Shown: one piece after another, positions 1 to 9,135 of the stretch | Numbering within the stretch: position 1 is the first letter of the stretch | Layout of the letters: every line of letters begins with the position of its first letter | From: Candidatus Accumulibacter contiguus | Lineage (GTDB): Bacteria; Pseudomonadota; Gammaproteobacteria; Burkholderiales; Rhodocyclaceae | DNA length: 64,000 nucleotides | Direction of reading: 5' to 3' | Assembly: GCF_012940005.1 (NCBI RefSeq) | Contig: NZ_SPMX01000006.1 | Span: 124,001-188,000, forward strand | The notes under the pieces: model-generated | The model's input: only the letters and a program-made list of their open reading frames with translations | Told to the model about the DNA's origin: nothing | Database searches by the model: none | Program-made: the position numbers and the translations under genes

Positions 1-2
1 TT

Positions 3-1442
3 GGCGAGATTCTCGACTGGATGCTGGCCCCACTCCTGTTCGTGTGGCCGATCAGCATCGCGTTTACGCACTACTTTGCCAACAGTGTGGCCAGCTTCCC
101 CTACGATCAGTCCTTGCGCGAACACGTTGCGGCAATCTCGCGCCAGGTCAGCTTTGTCGATGGGCATCCGCAGTTGGCATTACCCAATCTGGCACAGATC
201 TTCCTGCGCTCGGACGAGATCGATAACGTCTATTTTCACATGCTTGACCCCGATGGCCAGTTGATCGTCGGTGATCCGGAACTGCCCGTACCGAAACGGC
301 TCGACACCCTCCTGGTGAATGAGCACAGTGAAGTGCTTTTCCGCGATGACGAGTACCGCGGACAGTCCCTGCGCGTTGCCTACCTGTATCTGTTGGAAGC
401 CGGGGCGCCCCCCGAGCGTGGCGTGCTGATTGAGGTCGGGGAAACGACTGAAAAGCGCTCCCAACTGGCGAACAAGATCATCGCCAGCGTCATCCTGCCG
501 CAGTTCGTGATCATTCCGCTCGCCGTGGTCCTGGTCTGGTTCGGTCTGTCGCAAGGTTTGCGTCCGCTGACACGTTTGCGTGACCGGATTGAAGCCCGCC
601 GCGAAGCAGATCTTTCACCGATTGCCCTGCGCCGCGTCCCGGAAGAATTGCGACCGCTGACCGAGGCTTTCAATTCCATGTTGGCAAGAATGCAACAGAA
701 TGTGACCGCTCAACGCCGTTTCATCGCCGATGCCGCGCATCAGATGCGTACCCCGCTGACGGGTTTGAAAACGCAGGCGCAACTGGCGATGCGCGAGACC
801 GACCCGGCAGAGCTTCGGCACGCCCTCAGGCAGATCCTGAACGGTGCTGACCGTGCTTCGCATCTGGTCGATCAGCTACTGGCCCTGGCCCGTGCGGAGG
901 CTAGCGAGCACTCGCAGCAGACCCTGGTGGTCCTCGATCTGAATCACTTGTTACGGGAGGTCGTGGAAACCTGGGTTGTGCAGGCTCTTGAAAAACGCAT
1001 TGATCTGGGTTACGAGCCTGCGGGTAGCGTACTCATCCTGGGCAATGCCTTTCTGTTGCGCGAGATGATCAACAACCTGCTCGATAATGCCCTGCGCTAT
1101 ACACCCCCTGGAGGGCGGGTGACCGCGCGGGTGGTTGGGCAAGGCGATTTTGCCCTGCTCGAAATCGAGGACAGCGGGCCGGGGATTTCCGATGCCGAAT
1201 CCCAGAAGGTTTTCGACCGCTTTTACCGTGTGGATGGCACCGATGGTGAGGGCAGTGGCCTGGGATTGGCTATCGTTCGCGAGATTGCCGAAGTCCATCA
1301 AGCCGCAGCGAGTCTGCGTCCAATCAACAGGGACATGGAGGCCGACGAACCCGCCGGTTGTGTCGCCAGAATTGTCTTCCCGGTCTATCGCGCAACGTCG
1401 CAGGGCTTGATCCAGGAGCCCGTACAGACCGGTTTTGCCTGA
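3..1442 (+). CDS. Two-component sensor histidine kinase, TctE/QseC-like (5' end outside window)
   Basis: The reading frame is open from base 3, and the first in-frame ATG is at 21, so the N-terminus is probably cut by the window edge. Order: a transmembrane segment (LAPLLFVWPISIAF), a periplasmic sensor of about 120 residues, a second membrane segment (VILPQFVIIPLAVVLVWFGL), a HAMP linker, then HisKA with the H-box AAHQMRTPLTGLK (phosphoacceptor His). The HATPase domain has an N-box (NNLLDNALRYTPPGG), G1 (DSGPGIS) and G2 (GSGLGLAIVREIA). Such kinases autophosphorylate and pass the phosphate to an OmpR-type regulator, which would normally be encoded just upstream, outside the window. The TctE-like N-terminus suggests an organic-acid or metal stimulus, but the ligand cannot be read from the sequence. 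All catalytic boxes are intact. Confidence 0.93.
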   Translation, partial: GEILDWMLAPLLFVWPISIAFTHYFANSVASFPYDQSLREHVAAISRQVSFVDGHPQLALPNLAQIFLRSDEIDNVYFHMLDPDGQLIVGDPELPVPKRLDTLLVNEHSEVLFRDDEYRGQSLRVAYLYLLEAGAPPERGVLIEVGETTEKRSQLANKIIASVILPQFVIIPLAVVLVWFGLSQGLRPLTRLRDRIEARREADLSPIALRRVPEELRPLTEAFNSMLARMQQNVTAQRRFIADAAHQMRTPLTGLKTQAQLAMRETDPAELRHALRQILNGADRASHLVDQLLALARAEASEHSQQTLVVLDLNHLLREVVETWVVQALEKRIDLGYEPAGSVLILGNAFLLREMINNLLDNALRYTPPGGRVTARVVGQGDFALLEIEDSGPGISDAESQKVFDRFYRVDGTDGEGSGLGLAIVREIAEVHQAAASLRPINRDMEADEPAGCVARIVFPVYRATSQGLIQEPVQTGFA

Positions 1443-1601
1443 TGGGCAACAAGTGCGTCAGCTGGATGACAATGAAGGCAGTGCTCGCGGCCGCCAGCGT
1501 GGCAAAAAACAAGTAGTCCCATAAGGCGATTTCCGAGAAAGCCTCCCCCTTGCCCCCTTGATGGCAGAATGTAGCCTATCGTGACGATGAGACTTTTCCG
1601 C

Positions 1602-1885
1602 ATGAACACGACCTTCACTTCCACAGACAAGCCGCTCCTGAATGTGTCTCCCATTGATGACCTGAAGCAGGCGGCGTCGAAGATGCTGGGAGCGGAGCGT
1701 CGGTCGTTCGAAGCGGCGATGGCACTGAAATATTGTCAGGGCAATGCCCGCCAGGCGGAGTTGCTATTTGGCTGGAGTCGCCATTCTGTCGAACTGGGGC
1801 TTCCTGAGCGACGCAGCGGTGTCATCTGCCTGGGGGTACAAGCAGCCTTTTGCGGGAACAAGTGGTGGGAGGAAAAACATCTGGG
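1602..1885 (+). pseudogene. N-terminal remnant of an ISAzo13-like transposase
   Basis: From the ATG at 1602 about 95 residues read as a helix-turn-helix-type transposase start (ALKYCQGNARQAELLFGWSR, then RHSVELGLPERRSG and WEEKHL). I recall this pattern from the N-terminus of ISAzo13/Rhodopirellula-type DDE transposases. After WEEKHL the frame runs on to 2135 without any recognisable transposase sequence, and no DDE residues follow. The rest of the element is therefore missing. It sits between the sensor kinase and the nucleotidyltransferase module. Identification is by memory of the family only. Confidence 0.5.
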
Positions 1886-2214
1886 CCTTGATCATCATTC
1901 CGGCCAAGGCCGGCTGCTGCGCTTGGTGAAAGTCTTGCGGGAGAGTGGCAGGATCCTCGAAATCTCGTACCCTTGGAAGGGCAAACTCACCGAGGGAGAA
2001 GGAAAATGCTCGAAGGTCCTGCCAGGATTGACTATAGCCCAGACACGAGGCCGGTGCCACCGCGCACTGTACGGTCGTCGATGGTTGGTGGGTCGTGAGG
2101 CGCCGCTCGCGCCTGGAGCGGGCGGAGCAGCTTGAGACGGTCAACGCGCGCTTGGCGGCGGGACAGCCGCAACGGCAGGTCACCGCCGACCAGCGCTGGC
2201 TACCGTGGAAGGCA

Positions 2215-2730
2215 TCACGGTTCATGCCCGTGACCGGCCGCCCTGTCTGGGAAACGCTTTCGGAGCGCCGCCAGCGCCCGCTCCAGGATGATGCGGTCGG
2301 CCACGTCCTTGTCCCGCGTCGTCTGTTTTGTCCGCAGCAGTCCCTCGAGATTGATCGTACGGATTGGCAGGCCGTCCAGATCAATCGTCTCGGCAAACGG
2401 CTCCAGCGTCTCGTAGGTCTCACCGCAGGCATTGAGCATGACATCCACGACGAAGGCATCAGCCACACGGATGTTCTCCCCTTCCTCGAACCAGGCGGGA
2501 TCGATGTCCGTCGCCGACTGGTCCGGCAATACCATCAGGGCCTCCTTGATGCGTTCTCCGGCTTGCCGGGTCGCGGGGACCAGCACGTCAATGTCTGTGG
2601 TTGCGCGATGGTAGCCATGGGCAAACAGCGCGTAGCCGCCAATCAGGAGGTACTCGGCGCCTTGCCGATTCAGCGAACCGATCAGGGCCTTGAGGTCGGC
2701 CAGGGTAGCCGGTCGGCTGTACTCTTCCAT
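2215..2730 (-). CDS. Nucleotidyltransferase-fold protein (MNT/AbiEii-like)
   Basis: A protein of about 171 residues starting MEEYSRPATL. It has the nucleotidyltransferase core: an EYLLIGGYALFAHGYHRATTD stretch containing the G-G motif, followed by TTDIDVLVP with the D-x-D metal-binding pair. Proteins of this type are often the nucleotide-transferring half of toxin-antitoxin or abortive-infection pairs. The start ATG (2728-2730) overlaps the stop of the upstream 75-residue gene as TGATG, so the two are translationally coupled. An ATG further upstream exists but would overlap the partner gene by about 45 bp, so I prefer the coupled start. The substrate is unknown. Confidence 0.75.
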   Translation of the reverse strand: MEEYSRPATLADLKALIGSLNRQGAEYLLIGGYALFAHGYHRATTDIDVLVPATRQAGERIKEALMVLPDQSATDIDPAWFEEGENIRVADAFVVDVMLNACGETYETLEPFAETIDLDGLPIRTINLEGLLRTKQTTRDKDVADRIILERALAALRKRFPDRAAGHGHEP

Positions 2731-2957
2731 CAGCGACGCGCCAGGGCGGCGGCGGCCATGCCTCGGACCAGACAATCCACTTGGTGGCGATTGGCGTCCT
2801 CATGGGTCTTGAAGCGGAACACACCCTTCGGGATAAAAGTCGACTTGCCCGTCGGGAGACAGTGGATTTCATCGTTGAAACGAGCCCCCTCAGCCAAGAA
2901 GGCGGCGGAAGCCGAGAAGCTGATCGGACGTTCTTTGCGGTGGCCGATGGTGCGCAT
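2730..2957 (-). CDS. Small conserved protein coupled to the nucleotidyltransferase
   Basis: A 75-residue basic protein (starts MRTIGHRKERPISFSASAAF) with no recognised domain. A good Shine-Dalgarno (TAGGAG) lies just upstream of the ATG on the minus strand, and the stop overlaps the nucleotidyltransferase start (TGATG). The size, order and coupling are those of a two-gene module. By analogy it could be the regulator or partner of the downstream nucleotidyltransferase, but no DNA-binding motif is obvious. A palindromic repeat starts immediately upstream (2969), so the promoter of the pair lies in or beyond that repeat. Confidence 0.6.
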   Translation of the reverse strand: MRTIGHRKERPISFSASAAFLAEGARFNDEIHCLPTGKSTFIPKGVFRFKTHEDANRHQVDCLVRGMAAAALARR

Positions 2958-2966
2958 GTTTCTCTC

Positions 2967-3097
2967 CTAACGGTCATGGCTTGGTGAGACACCCCGGATG
3001 ATGAAAGCCCTGACCGTTTCCCTCTCCCCCCGACCCCTCCCCCCGCAAGTGGGGAGGGGAGATTCGTGAGTCGCATACGCGACTTTCACATTAACCT
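2967..3097. repeat. Composite palindromic repeat, copy 1
   Basis: Two unlike hairpins border this stretch: an AACGGTCA...TGACCGTT inverted repeat (about 2975-3018) and AGTCGC-ATAC-GCGACT within GTGA...TTCAC (3066-3089). Between them is a C-run/G-run palindrome (CCCCTCCCC...GGGGAGGGG). The same pair of end hairpins occurs in the opposite orientation at 45749-46036, and the second hairpin alone at 39359-39382. This looks like a non-coding mobile repeat of the MITE/REP kind. The remaining bases to about 3300 hold nothing I can identify. Confidence 0.7.
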
Positions 3098-3302
3098 TCC
3101 CCTATCCCCCGTTGCGCAGACCCTTGCCGCCTTCGCCACGAGTCCGCCTGCCGGGTGACCGACCGCGTACTGCAGACGCGTAGCGATGTGAGCGGTACCT
3201 ATGGGCCGGTCCGGAGTGATTGGCCGTGCCACATGGCGGATCGCCGGGCTTGTGGATGCTGAACGAATGGATCGAAACGCTCCTGGGGAGAGACGCGCGG
3301 CT

Positions 3303-3980
3303 TCAGCCTGCGGTGGTTCCAATGATGTCGTCCAGACTCTCGGCATCAAGCACCTGATCGAGCCACGCGTCAATCTGCTCGAGGGAAGCCGCGGAGATCT
3401 TCGCCAGGACATCCGACGGGACGGCACCAAAGCGCTTCTTGAGCAGCTTTTGCAGCGCCAGCGCTTCACCCTCGGCCTTGTAGGCATGCGCCCATTCTTC
3501 GAGTCGTTCCGCCAACATGACATTCAGCTCCTGTAGATCATCAATCTGAGGCAACACGATACGGTATTCGGCCTTGCGCATCAATGTCGCGCGGATCCAG
3601 AGAGCGAACATCCGGCGCAGGTCGGGCCGCTCGGTCAGCCACTCGTCGAGCAGGCTCAGCAATCCACCTATGGCAGCCGGCGACGCCGGGTGTTCGATCC
3701 GGAAGACGGCCGCGACGAGGTTCTTGAGCGAGGCCAACTCGCTGTCGGTCCAGGCGTTCTCGTCGATCAACAGGTATTTCAGCCGCGGCTTGAACTGCTC
3801 GACCAGCCCCGGTACCGGCGGGATCAGGTCGAACACATCGGTCACCGCCGACCAGCGCTGGCTACCGTTGTAGAGGACGATGGGCAGGACTGGCGGCAGG
3901 CGCCCGTCGGCCAGGACCTCACCGCGCTTGACCAGATCCTGATAGAGCAGTCCCCGATAGACCATCATGCGCAGGGCCAT
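3303..3980 (-). pseudogene. Rpn-family nuclease/transposase, 5'-truncated
   Basis: A 225-residue reading frame matching the middle and C-terminus of Rpn (recombination-promoting nuclease, PD-(D/E)XK) proteins: YMALRMMVYRGLLYQDL near the start, PPVLPIVLYNGSQRWSA, then a DUF4351-like helical tail ending QIDAWLDQVLDAESLDDII. Full-length relatives are about 300 residues and carry the catalytic D...E/QxK residues in the first third, which is missing here. Upstream bases hold a scrambled VLVLL-like stretch in another frame, so the 5' part has been deleted or frameshifted. A 27-bp match to its NGSQRWSA codons recurs near 2180, probably from another Rpn remnant. Confidence 0.7.
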
Positions 3981-4275
3981 GTAATGGTAGCAGGACCAGG
4001 ACGGTCAGGACATCCGGCCGCCTGCATCGGCCCGCCTCCAGCGCAGAATCATGTCCCCGGACCCCGCCAAGCCTCGAACAACCGTTGCCGGCGCCGAGAT
4101 CTGCGCCTACCTCGCCCCTCCTGGAGAGGGGCGTCTCGGCTGGCTGAAATCCTACCAACAGTCGCCTTCGCCCAAGCAAAAATCACTCTTTCGGGTGATT
4201 CAACAAACCACCTTCAGATGCTATGGTCACCCCCGGAGGCAAGGTCCAAAGCGAACAAACCGGGGGAGAAACAAG

Positions 4276-4839
4276 ATGTTCAAGCGGATGTTCAGGCAAG
4301 GTTTCCTGTGGCGCCTGCTGGCCTGGACGGGTCTGCCGCTGGGCGGACCGGTGCAGGCCGTCATCCTGGAGTACGCCGCCAGCAACCTTCCCGACCTCGT
4401 TGCCGGGCAGGACCGCTGGTCGTACCAGTACCAGTTGAGCGGCCGCTTCGGTGCCTTCGCTAGCGTCAATCTGCTCTACCCCGCCGACGGCTATGCCGAC
4501 CTCGCTTTCAGCGCACCTCCGGATCCGGCCGTCTGGGATCCTGCCATCTGGTCCAGCCTGATCACCGCCCCCGACCCCCGCTTCCCCGCCGACGGCCTGC
4601 TCGGCCTCACCGCCCTCGTTGCGACCAGCCCGCTTAAGCTGCCCTTCACGCTCGAATTCACCTGGCTGGGGACAGGTAGTCCCGGCGCCCAGGACTTCGA
4701 GATCCTCGACGACGGCTTCAACGTCATCGACCGCGGAAGCAGCTCGCCGCTCGCCGCGCCCGGCCTGCCCGAACCCGGCGGCCTGCTGCTCGTCGCCGGC
4801 GCGCTGGCCCTGCTCGCCCGGCGCCAGCGCCGCACCTGA
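4276..4839 (+). CDS. PEP-CTERM sorting domain protein
   Basis: A 187-residue protein with an N-terminal signal peptide (FLWRLLAWTGLPLGGPVQA, cleavage after QA) and a C-terminal tripartite sorting signal. The signal has a short PEP motif (LPEPGG), a hydrophobic helix (LLLVAGALALLA) and a basic end (RRQRRT). In Gram-negative bacteria this directs the protein to the exosortase/EpsH system for processing at the membrane and surface or EPS association. The mature part is short and has no recognised enzyme domain. GGGGAGAAACAAG precedes the ATG as ribosome site. It lies 124 bp upstream of the LEPR giant gene on the same strand. Confidence 0.85.
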   Translation: MFKRMFRQGFLWRLLAWTGLPLGGPVQAVILEYAASNLPDLVAGQDRWSYQYQLSGRFGAFASVNLLYPADGYADLAFSAPPDPAVWDPAIWSSLITAPDPRFPADGLLGLTALVATSPLKLPFTLEFTWLGTGSPGAQDFEILDDGFNVIDRGSSSPLAAPGLPEPGGLLLVAGALALLARRQRRT

Positions 4840-4963
4840 AACCGCGGCCGCGGCCGCTCCCGCACCGGCCGCAAGTCTTCTCTCGTCATCGTCCACGCGC
4901 GGAGCCCTCCGCGAGATCGCCATCACGCGCTCGCTGCCGGCCGCCACCCAGAGGAGTCACCGC

Positions 4964-5269
4964 ATGAGTCCGCTTCGCAAGACAGTCCACGGCCGGCGGC
5001 GCATCAGCGTGCTGCTCTTTTCGCTTCTCCGCCGCCTCGATCGCTGGCTCACCGGCTGGCTGCAGCACCAGCGCGCGCTCTGGGCAAGAAAGCCGGCGCC
5101 GCCGGCACCGGGTGCCGGCCTGCACTTCGAACTCCTCGAACCGCGCCTCCTCCTCTCGGCCGACCTCGTCGGCGCAGCCTCAGCCACGACGCCTTCGCCT
5201 CGGCCGTCCCCAGCGACGCCATCAGCGCCCACTTCACCGTCCATCGCCCCGACAGCGAGCCGCTCGTGA
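4964..5269 (+). pseudogene. LEPR-domain N-terminus of the giant secreted protein (frameshifted)
   Basis: Begins at ATG 4964 behind GAGGAG. The first ~60 residues are basic and helical, then comes FELLEPRLLLSADL, the LEPRxLL motif that marks the N-terminus of very large secreted or surface proteins in Accumulibacter-like and other aquatic bacteria. After about 5175 the correct protein continues in a different frame (AFASAVPSDAISAHFTVHRP), which joins the long reading frame that follows. The break is therefore a one-base-type frameshift somewhere between roughly 5170 and 5200. It is not in a homopolymer. Confidence 0.75.
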
Positions 5270-8200
5270 ACCCGGTGCGCATCCAGTTTTACGCCTCCCC
5301 CGACAGCGTCCTCGACGCCGACGACACCCTGGTCGGCCAGACCGACCTTGCCCCCGACAGCCTGAACCCGGGCAGCAACCCCATCACCGTCCGCCTCGAC
5401 GCGCGCGCCATCGCCCAACCCGGACGCTACACCCTGATCGGCGTCATCGATCCCGACAACGCCATCGCCGAGAGCGACGAAACCAACAACCAGTCGATCG
5501 CCAGTTCGCCGCTGACCCTCGACTTCGCCGTCGGCCAACTGCCCGGCCGCGCACCGGTGCCGGCACTCGACCTCACCGACGCCGACGGCACCGACTTGCG
5601 CCTGACGATCGCCGGCCCCGGCATCGCCCGCCTGACGCCGAACGGCAGCGGCTACGAGCTGAGTCTCAGCGGCACCGACGCCGGCACGCGCATCGATCTC
5701 ACCGGCAGCGGCGGCGACGGCCGCATCACGCTGACCGGCCTCAACGCCGACAGCCCGCTCGGCAGTCTCGCCGCGCCGATCGCCAGCCTGACCGGCGTCG
5801 CGCGCTTTGCCACCGTGAACACCCTGAACCTCGGCGACATCGCCGCCGGCGCCCGTCTCGAGGGCAACAGTCTCGCCAGCCTCAACGTCAGCCGTGACGC
5901 CCTCGGCGATCTGCGCCTGACGGGCAGCGGGGTGAGTGGTTTCGTCCTCGGCTCGGCACAGATCGGCGGCACAATCGGCGGCCTGTGGTCGGTCAACGGC
6001 CGCGCCAACAGCATCAGCGGCGAGAGCACGCGTGCCGACTGGCGCGCCAACATCAGCAGTCCGCTGACCCAGCTCGTCATTCGCGGCGACGCTTCCGGCC
6101 AGTTCGCCGCCAGCGCGCTGCAGCTCCTGCAGGTCGGCGGCAGCCTCAAGGCGATGAGCGTGCGCATCGGCGCCAACCTCGGCAGCGACGCCGTGATCGG
6201 CGGCAGCGGCGACGCCGCCGATCACTTCGGCGCCGGCACCCTCGCCCGCCTGCGCGTCAGCGGCGACATCGACGACAGCCTGATCGTCATCGGCGTCGAC
6301 CCGCACAATGGCCGCTACCGTGACGGCGACGACCAGCAACTCGGGACGAGCACGAACCGCGTGCAGGAACTGCTGGTCGGCGGCCGGCTCACCGGCGACA
6401 CCCAGATCAGCGCCCCGGCCTTCCCGGCCAGCGTGCGCATCAACGGTGTCCTGCGCAGCCCGGCAAGCCTCAGCGAGCTGGCGAGCACGCCGCCCGACCG
6501 CAGCGCGCCGACGCTCACCGCCGCGCTTGTGAACGACAGCGGCACCTCGACGAGCGACCGCATCACGCGCGACGCGAGCCTCGGTGGCCAGGCCAGCGAC
6601 GCCGCTGGCGTGACGCGCCTGCTGGCGGCGCTCGACCTCGCCGGCACGCCACCGCTCGGCGACCTCAGCGACCTGAGCAGCGCCCTGCAGCCCGACGGCC
6701 GCTTCGTGCTGACGCCAGCGCTGCTCGACGCGCTCGCCGGCGGCACGCTGGCCGACGGCGCGCACCGCGTCCGCCTGGTCGCCGCCGACGCCGCCGGCAA
6801 CGCCTCGGCCCCCGTCGACCTCGCCTTCACGCTCGACACCGCACCGCCCACACTGGCGAGCTTCACGCTCGACCCCGCGTCCGACACCGGCACGCCCGGC
6901 GACCGCGAGACCAGCGCCGACATCGCAACGCTGCTCGGCCAGAGCGAGCCCGGCACCGCCGTCGCTCTCACCGGCAGCGGCCTGTCGACGACCGCCGACG
7001 CGACCGGCGCCTTCCGCTTCGCCGACCTGCCGCTGGCCCTTGGCGACAACGCTTTTGCCATCGTCCTCAGCGACCTCGCCGGCAATACCACCGCCGGCGA
7101 TCTGACCGTCACGCGCGTCAAGCCGCCGGTCGACGACACCACCGCACCGACGCTGGCCGCTGCGCTGCTCGCCGATACCGGCCGCCGTGCCGACGACGGC
7201 ATCACCCGCGACGCGACGATCACCGGCACGGTCAGCGACGACCGCGGCGTCACGCGCCTGCGCGCCGGCTTCGGCAGCGACCCGGCCGGCTTCGTCAGCA
7301 TCCTCGACACCGTCCAGGCCGATGGCCACTTCACGCTTTCCGCCGCGCGCCTGACCGAAATCCACGGCGGGGCGCTGCCCGACGGCAGCTACACGCTGCG
7401 TCTCGTCGCCGGCGACGCGGCCGGCAACAGCCGCGAGGTCGACCTCGCCTTCACGCTCGATACCACACCGCCTGCACTGGCGAGCTTCACGCTCGACCCC
7501 GCCTCCGACACCGGCACGCCCGGCGACCGCGAGACCAGCGCCGACATCGCGACGCTGCTCGGCCAGAGCGAGCCCGGCACCGCCGTCGCTCTCAGCGGCA
7601 GCGGCCTGTCGACGACCGCCGACGCGACCGGCGCCTTCCGCTTCGCCGACCTGCCGCTGGCGCTTGGCGACAACGCCTTTGCCCTCGTCCTCAGCGACCT
7701 CGCCGGCAATACCACGGCCGGCGATCTGACCGTCACGCGCGTCAAGCCGCCGGTCGAAGACCACACCCCGCCGACGCTGGCCGCCACGCTGCTCGCCGAT
7801 ACCGGCCGCCGTGCCGACGACGGCCTCACCCGTGACGCGACGATCACCGGCACCGCGACCGACGACCACGCGCTCACCGTCCTGCATGCCGGTTTCGGCA
7901 GCGACCCGGCCGACCTCGTCAGCATCCTCGATACGCTCCAGGCCGACGGCCACTTCACGCTTTCCGCCGCGCGCCTGACCGAAATCCACGGCGGCGCGCT
8001 GCCCGACGGCGACTACACGCTGCACCTCGTGGCCGAGGATGCCGCCGGCAACGCCACGACGACCAGCGTCGCGTTCACGCTCGACACACAGGCCCCGGCA
8101 GCGCCGACCTTCGGCCTCTCGCCGGCTTCCGACACCGGCACCCTCGGTGATGGCGACACCGAAGCCGCGCGCGTCACACTCGTCGGCACCGGCGAAGCCA

Positions 8201-9135
8201 ATAGCGACCTGCTGCTCGTCGACAGTGGCACCAGCGGTAGCAGCAGTGTCGTCGTCAATAACCAGGGCAGTTTCTTCCTGCCCGATGTCGCGCTGACGCT
8301 CGGCGACAACGCCTTCACGCTGCGCGCGATCGACGCCGCCGGCAACGCGGCCGAGACCAGACTCGTGCTCCACCGCAGCGCCAGCCAGGCGAGCAGCGAC
8401 GCCGTGCTGCAGTGGGACGCCATCGCACTGTCGGCGATCCGCCTCGACGCCAGCGCGCCGCCGGTCGCGACGCGCGCTCTGGCGATGCTCAGCATCGCCG
8501 TGCTCGACACGGTCAACGCCTTCGAGGGCACGCCCGGCTTTTATGTCAGCCGCCGTGCGCCGGCCGGCGCGTCGATCGACGCGGCCATCGCCGCCGCCGC
8601 GCAGCGCGTGCTCGCCTACCTCTACCTGGGGCAGCAGGCGAGTTTCGACACCGCGCTCGCCAGCGCGCTGGCCGGCATCGCCGACGGCGCCACAAAGAAC
8701 GACGGCATCGCGCTCGGCCGCGCGATCGCCGACGACATCATCGCGCTGCGCCGCGGCGACGGCTTCGACGACTTCGTCGACTTCACCGGCTCGACCGCCC
8801 CCGGCCAGTGGCAGGAGACCGCGCCGACCTACGCCGTCGCGCTGCTGCCGCAGTGGGCCGACCTGCAGCCTTTTGCGATGAGCAGCCCGAGTGAATTCCG
8901 CCCGGCGCCGCCTCCGGCGCTCGATTCGGCGACCTACACGACTGACTTCGCCGAGGTCAAGGCGCTCGGCAGCGCCAGCGGCAGCACGCGCAGCGGCGAG
9001 CAGACCGAGATCGCGCGCTTCTGGGCCGACGGCGCCGGCACCGACACGCCGCCCGGTCACTGGAACCGCATCGCCGCGACGCTGGCGACGGCGCAGGGCA
9101 ACAGCCTGGCCGCCAACGCGCGCCTCTTCGCGTAG
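5266..9135 (+). CDS. Giant LEPR protein, central part: CARDB, repeated Ig-like domains, N-half of a vanadium haloperoxidase
   Basis: A 1289-residue stretch with no internal stop. The true frame is open upstream of 5266 and continues the LEPR fragment. Order: a CARDB-like adhesion domain (to about 5500), a glycine/aspartate-rich beta-helix-like region (about 5560-6470), Ig/cadherin-like repeats (about 6500-8400) with two near-identical 208-residue units, then the helical first half of a vanadium-dependent haloperoxidase (from AVLQWDAIALSAIRLDAS). It ends at TAG 9133-9135 inside ANARLFA, and the same frame resumes at the very next codon. The protein would be exported and large (over 2000 residues when joined). 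The composition, rich in D, G, A and T, fits an extracellular calcium-binding or adhesive product. Confidence 0.8.
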   Translation: MNPVRIQFYASPDSVLDADDTLVGQTDLAPDSLNPGSNPITVRLDARAIAQPGRYTLIGVIDPDNAIAESDETNNQSIASSPLTLDFAVGQLPGRAPVPALDLTDADGTDLRLTIAGPGIARLTPNGSGYELSLSGTDAGTRIDLTGSGGDGRITLTGLNADSPLGSLAAPIASLTGVARFATVNTLNLGDIAAGARLEGNSLASLNVSRDALGDLRLTGSGVSGFVLGSAQIGGTIGGLWSVNGRANSISGESTRADWRANISSPLTQLVIRGDASGQFAASALQLLQVGGSLKAMSVRIGANLGSDAVIGGSGDAADHFGAGTLARLRVSGDIDDSLIVIGVDPHNGRYRDGDDQQLGTSTNRVQELLVGGRLTGDTQISAPAFPASVRINGVLRSPASLSELASTPPDRSAPTLTAALVNDSGTSTSDRITRDASLGGQASDAAGVTRLLAALDLAGTPPLGDLSDLSSALQPDGRFVLTPALLDALAGGTLADGAHRVRLVAADAAGNASAPVDLAFTLDTAPPTLASFTLDPASDTGTPGDRETSADIATLLGQSEPGTAVALTGSGLSTTADATGAFRFADLPLALGDNAFAIVLSDLAGNTTAGDLTVTRVKPPVDDTTAPTLAAALLADTGRRADDGITRDATITGTVSDDRGVTRLRAGFGSDPAGFVSILDTVQADGHFTLSAARLTEIHGGALPDGSYTLRLVAGDAAGNSREVDLAFTLDTTPPALASFTLDPASDTGTPGDRETSADIATLLGQSEPGTAVALSGSGLSTTADATGAFRFADLPLALGDNAFALVLSDLAGNTTAGDLTVTRVKPPVEDHTPPTLAATLLADTGRRADDGLTRDATITGTATDDHALTVLHAGFGSDPADLVSILDTLQADGHFTLSAARLTEIHGGALPDGDYTLHLVAEDAAGNATTTSVAFTLDTQAPAAPTFGLSPASDTGTLGDGDTEAARVTLVGTGEANSDLLLVDSGTSGSSSVVVNNQGSFFLPDVALTLGDNAFTLRAIDAAGNAAETRLVLHRSASQASSDAVLQWDAIALSAIRLDASAPPVATRALAMLSIAVLDTVNAFEGTPGFYVSRRAPAGASIDAAIAAAAQRVLAYLYLGQQASFDTALASALAGIADGATKNDGIALGRAIADDIIALRRGDGFDDFVDFTGSTAPGQWQETAPTYAVALLPQWADLQPFAMSSPSEFRPAPPPALDSATYTTDFAEVKALGSASGSTRSGEQTEIARFWADGAGTDTPPGHWNRIAATLATAQGNSLAANARLFA
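6853..8100 (+). repeat. Two tandem 624-bp units encoding Ig-like domain pairs
   Basis: The unit starting CTGGCGAGCTTCACG at 6853 recurs at 7477, and a third divergent start is seen at 8101 (LSPASDTG). The period is 624 bp (208 residues). The two full units differ at few positions, including blocks such as DIATLLGQSEPGTAVAL and GGALPDG. This points to a recent in-frame duplication that could expand or contract by recombination. Confidence 0.85.

Noticed and set aside
2140-2210. A second Rpn gene near 2180
   Set aside because: Only about 27 bp match (the QRWSA region); no further Rpn sequence is readable on either side.
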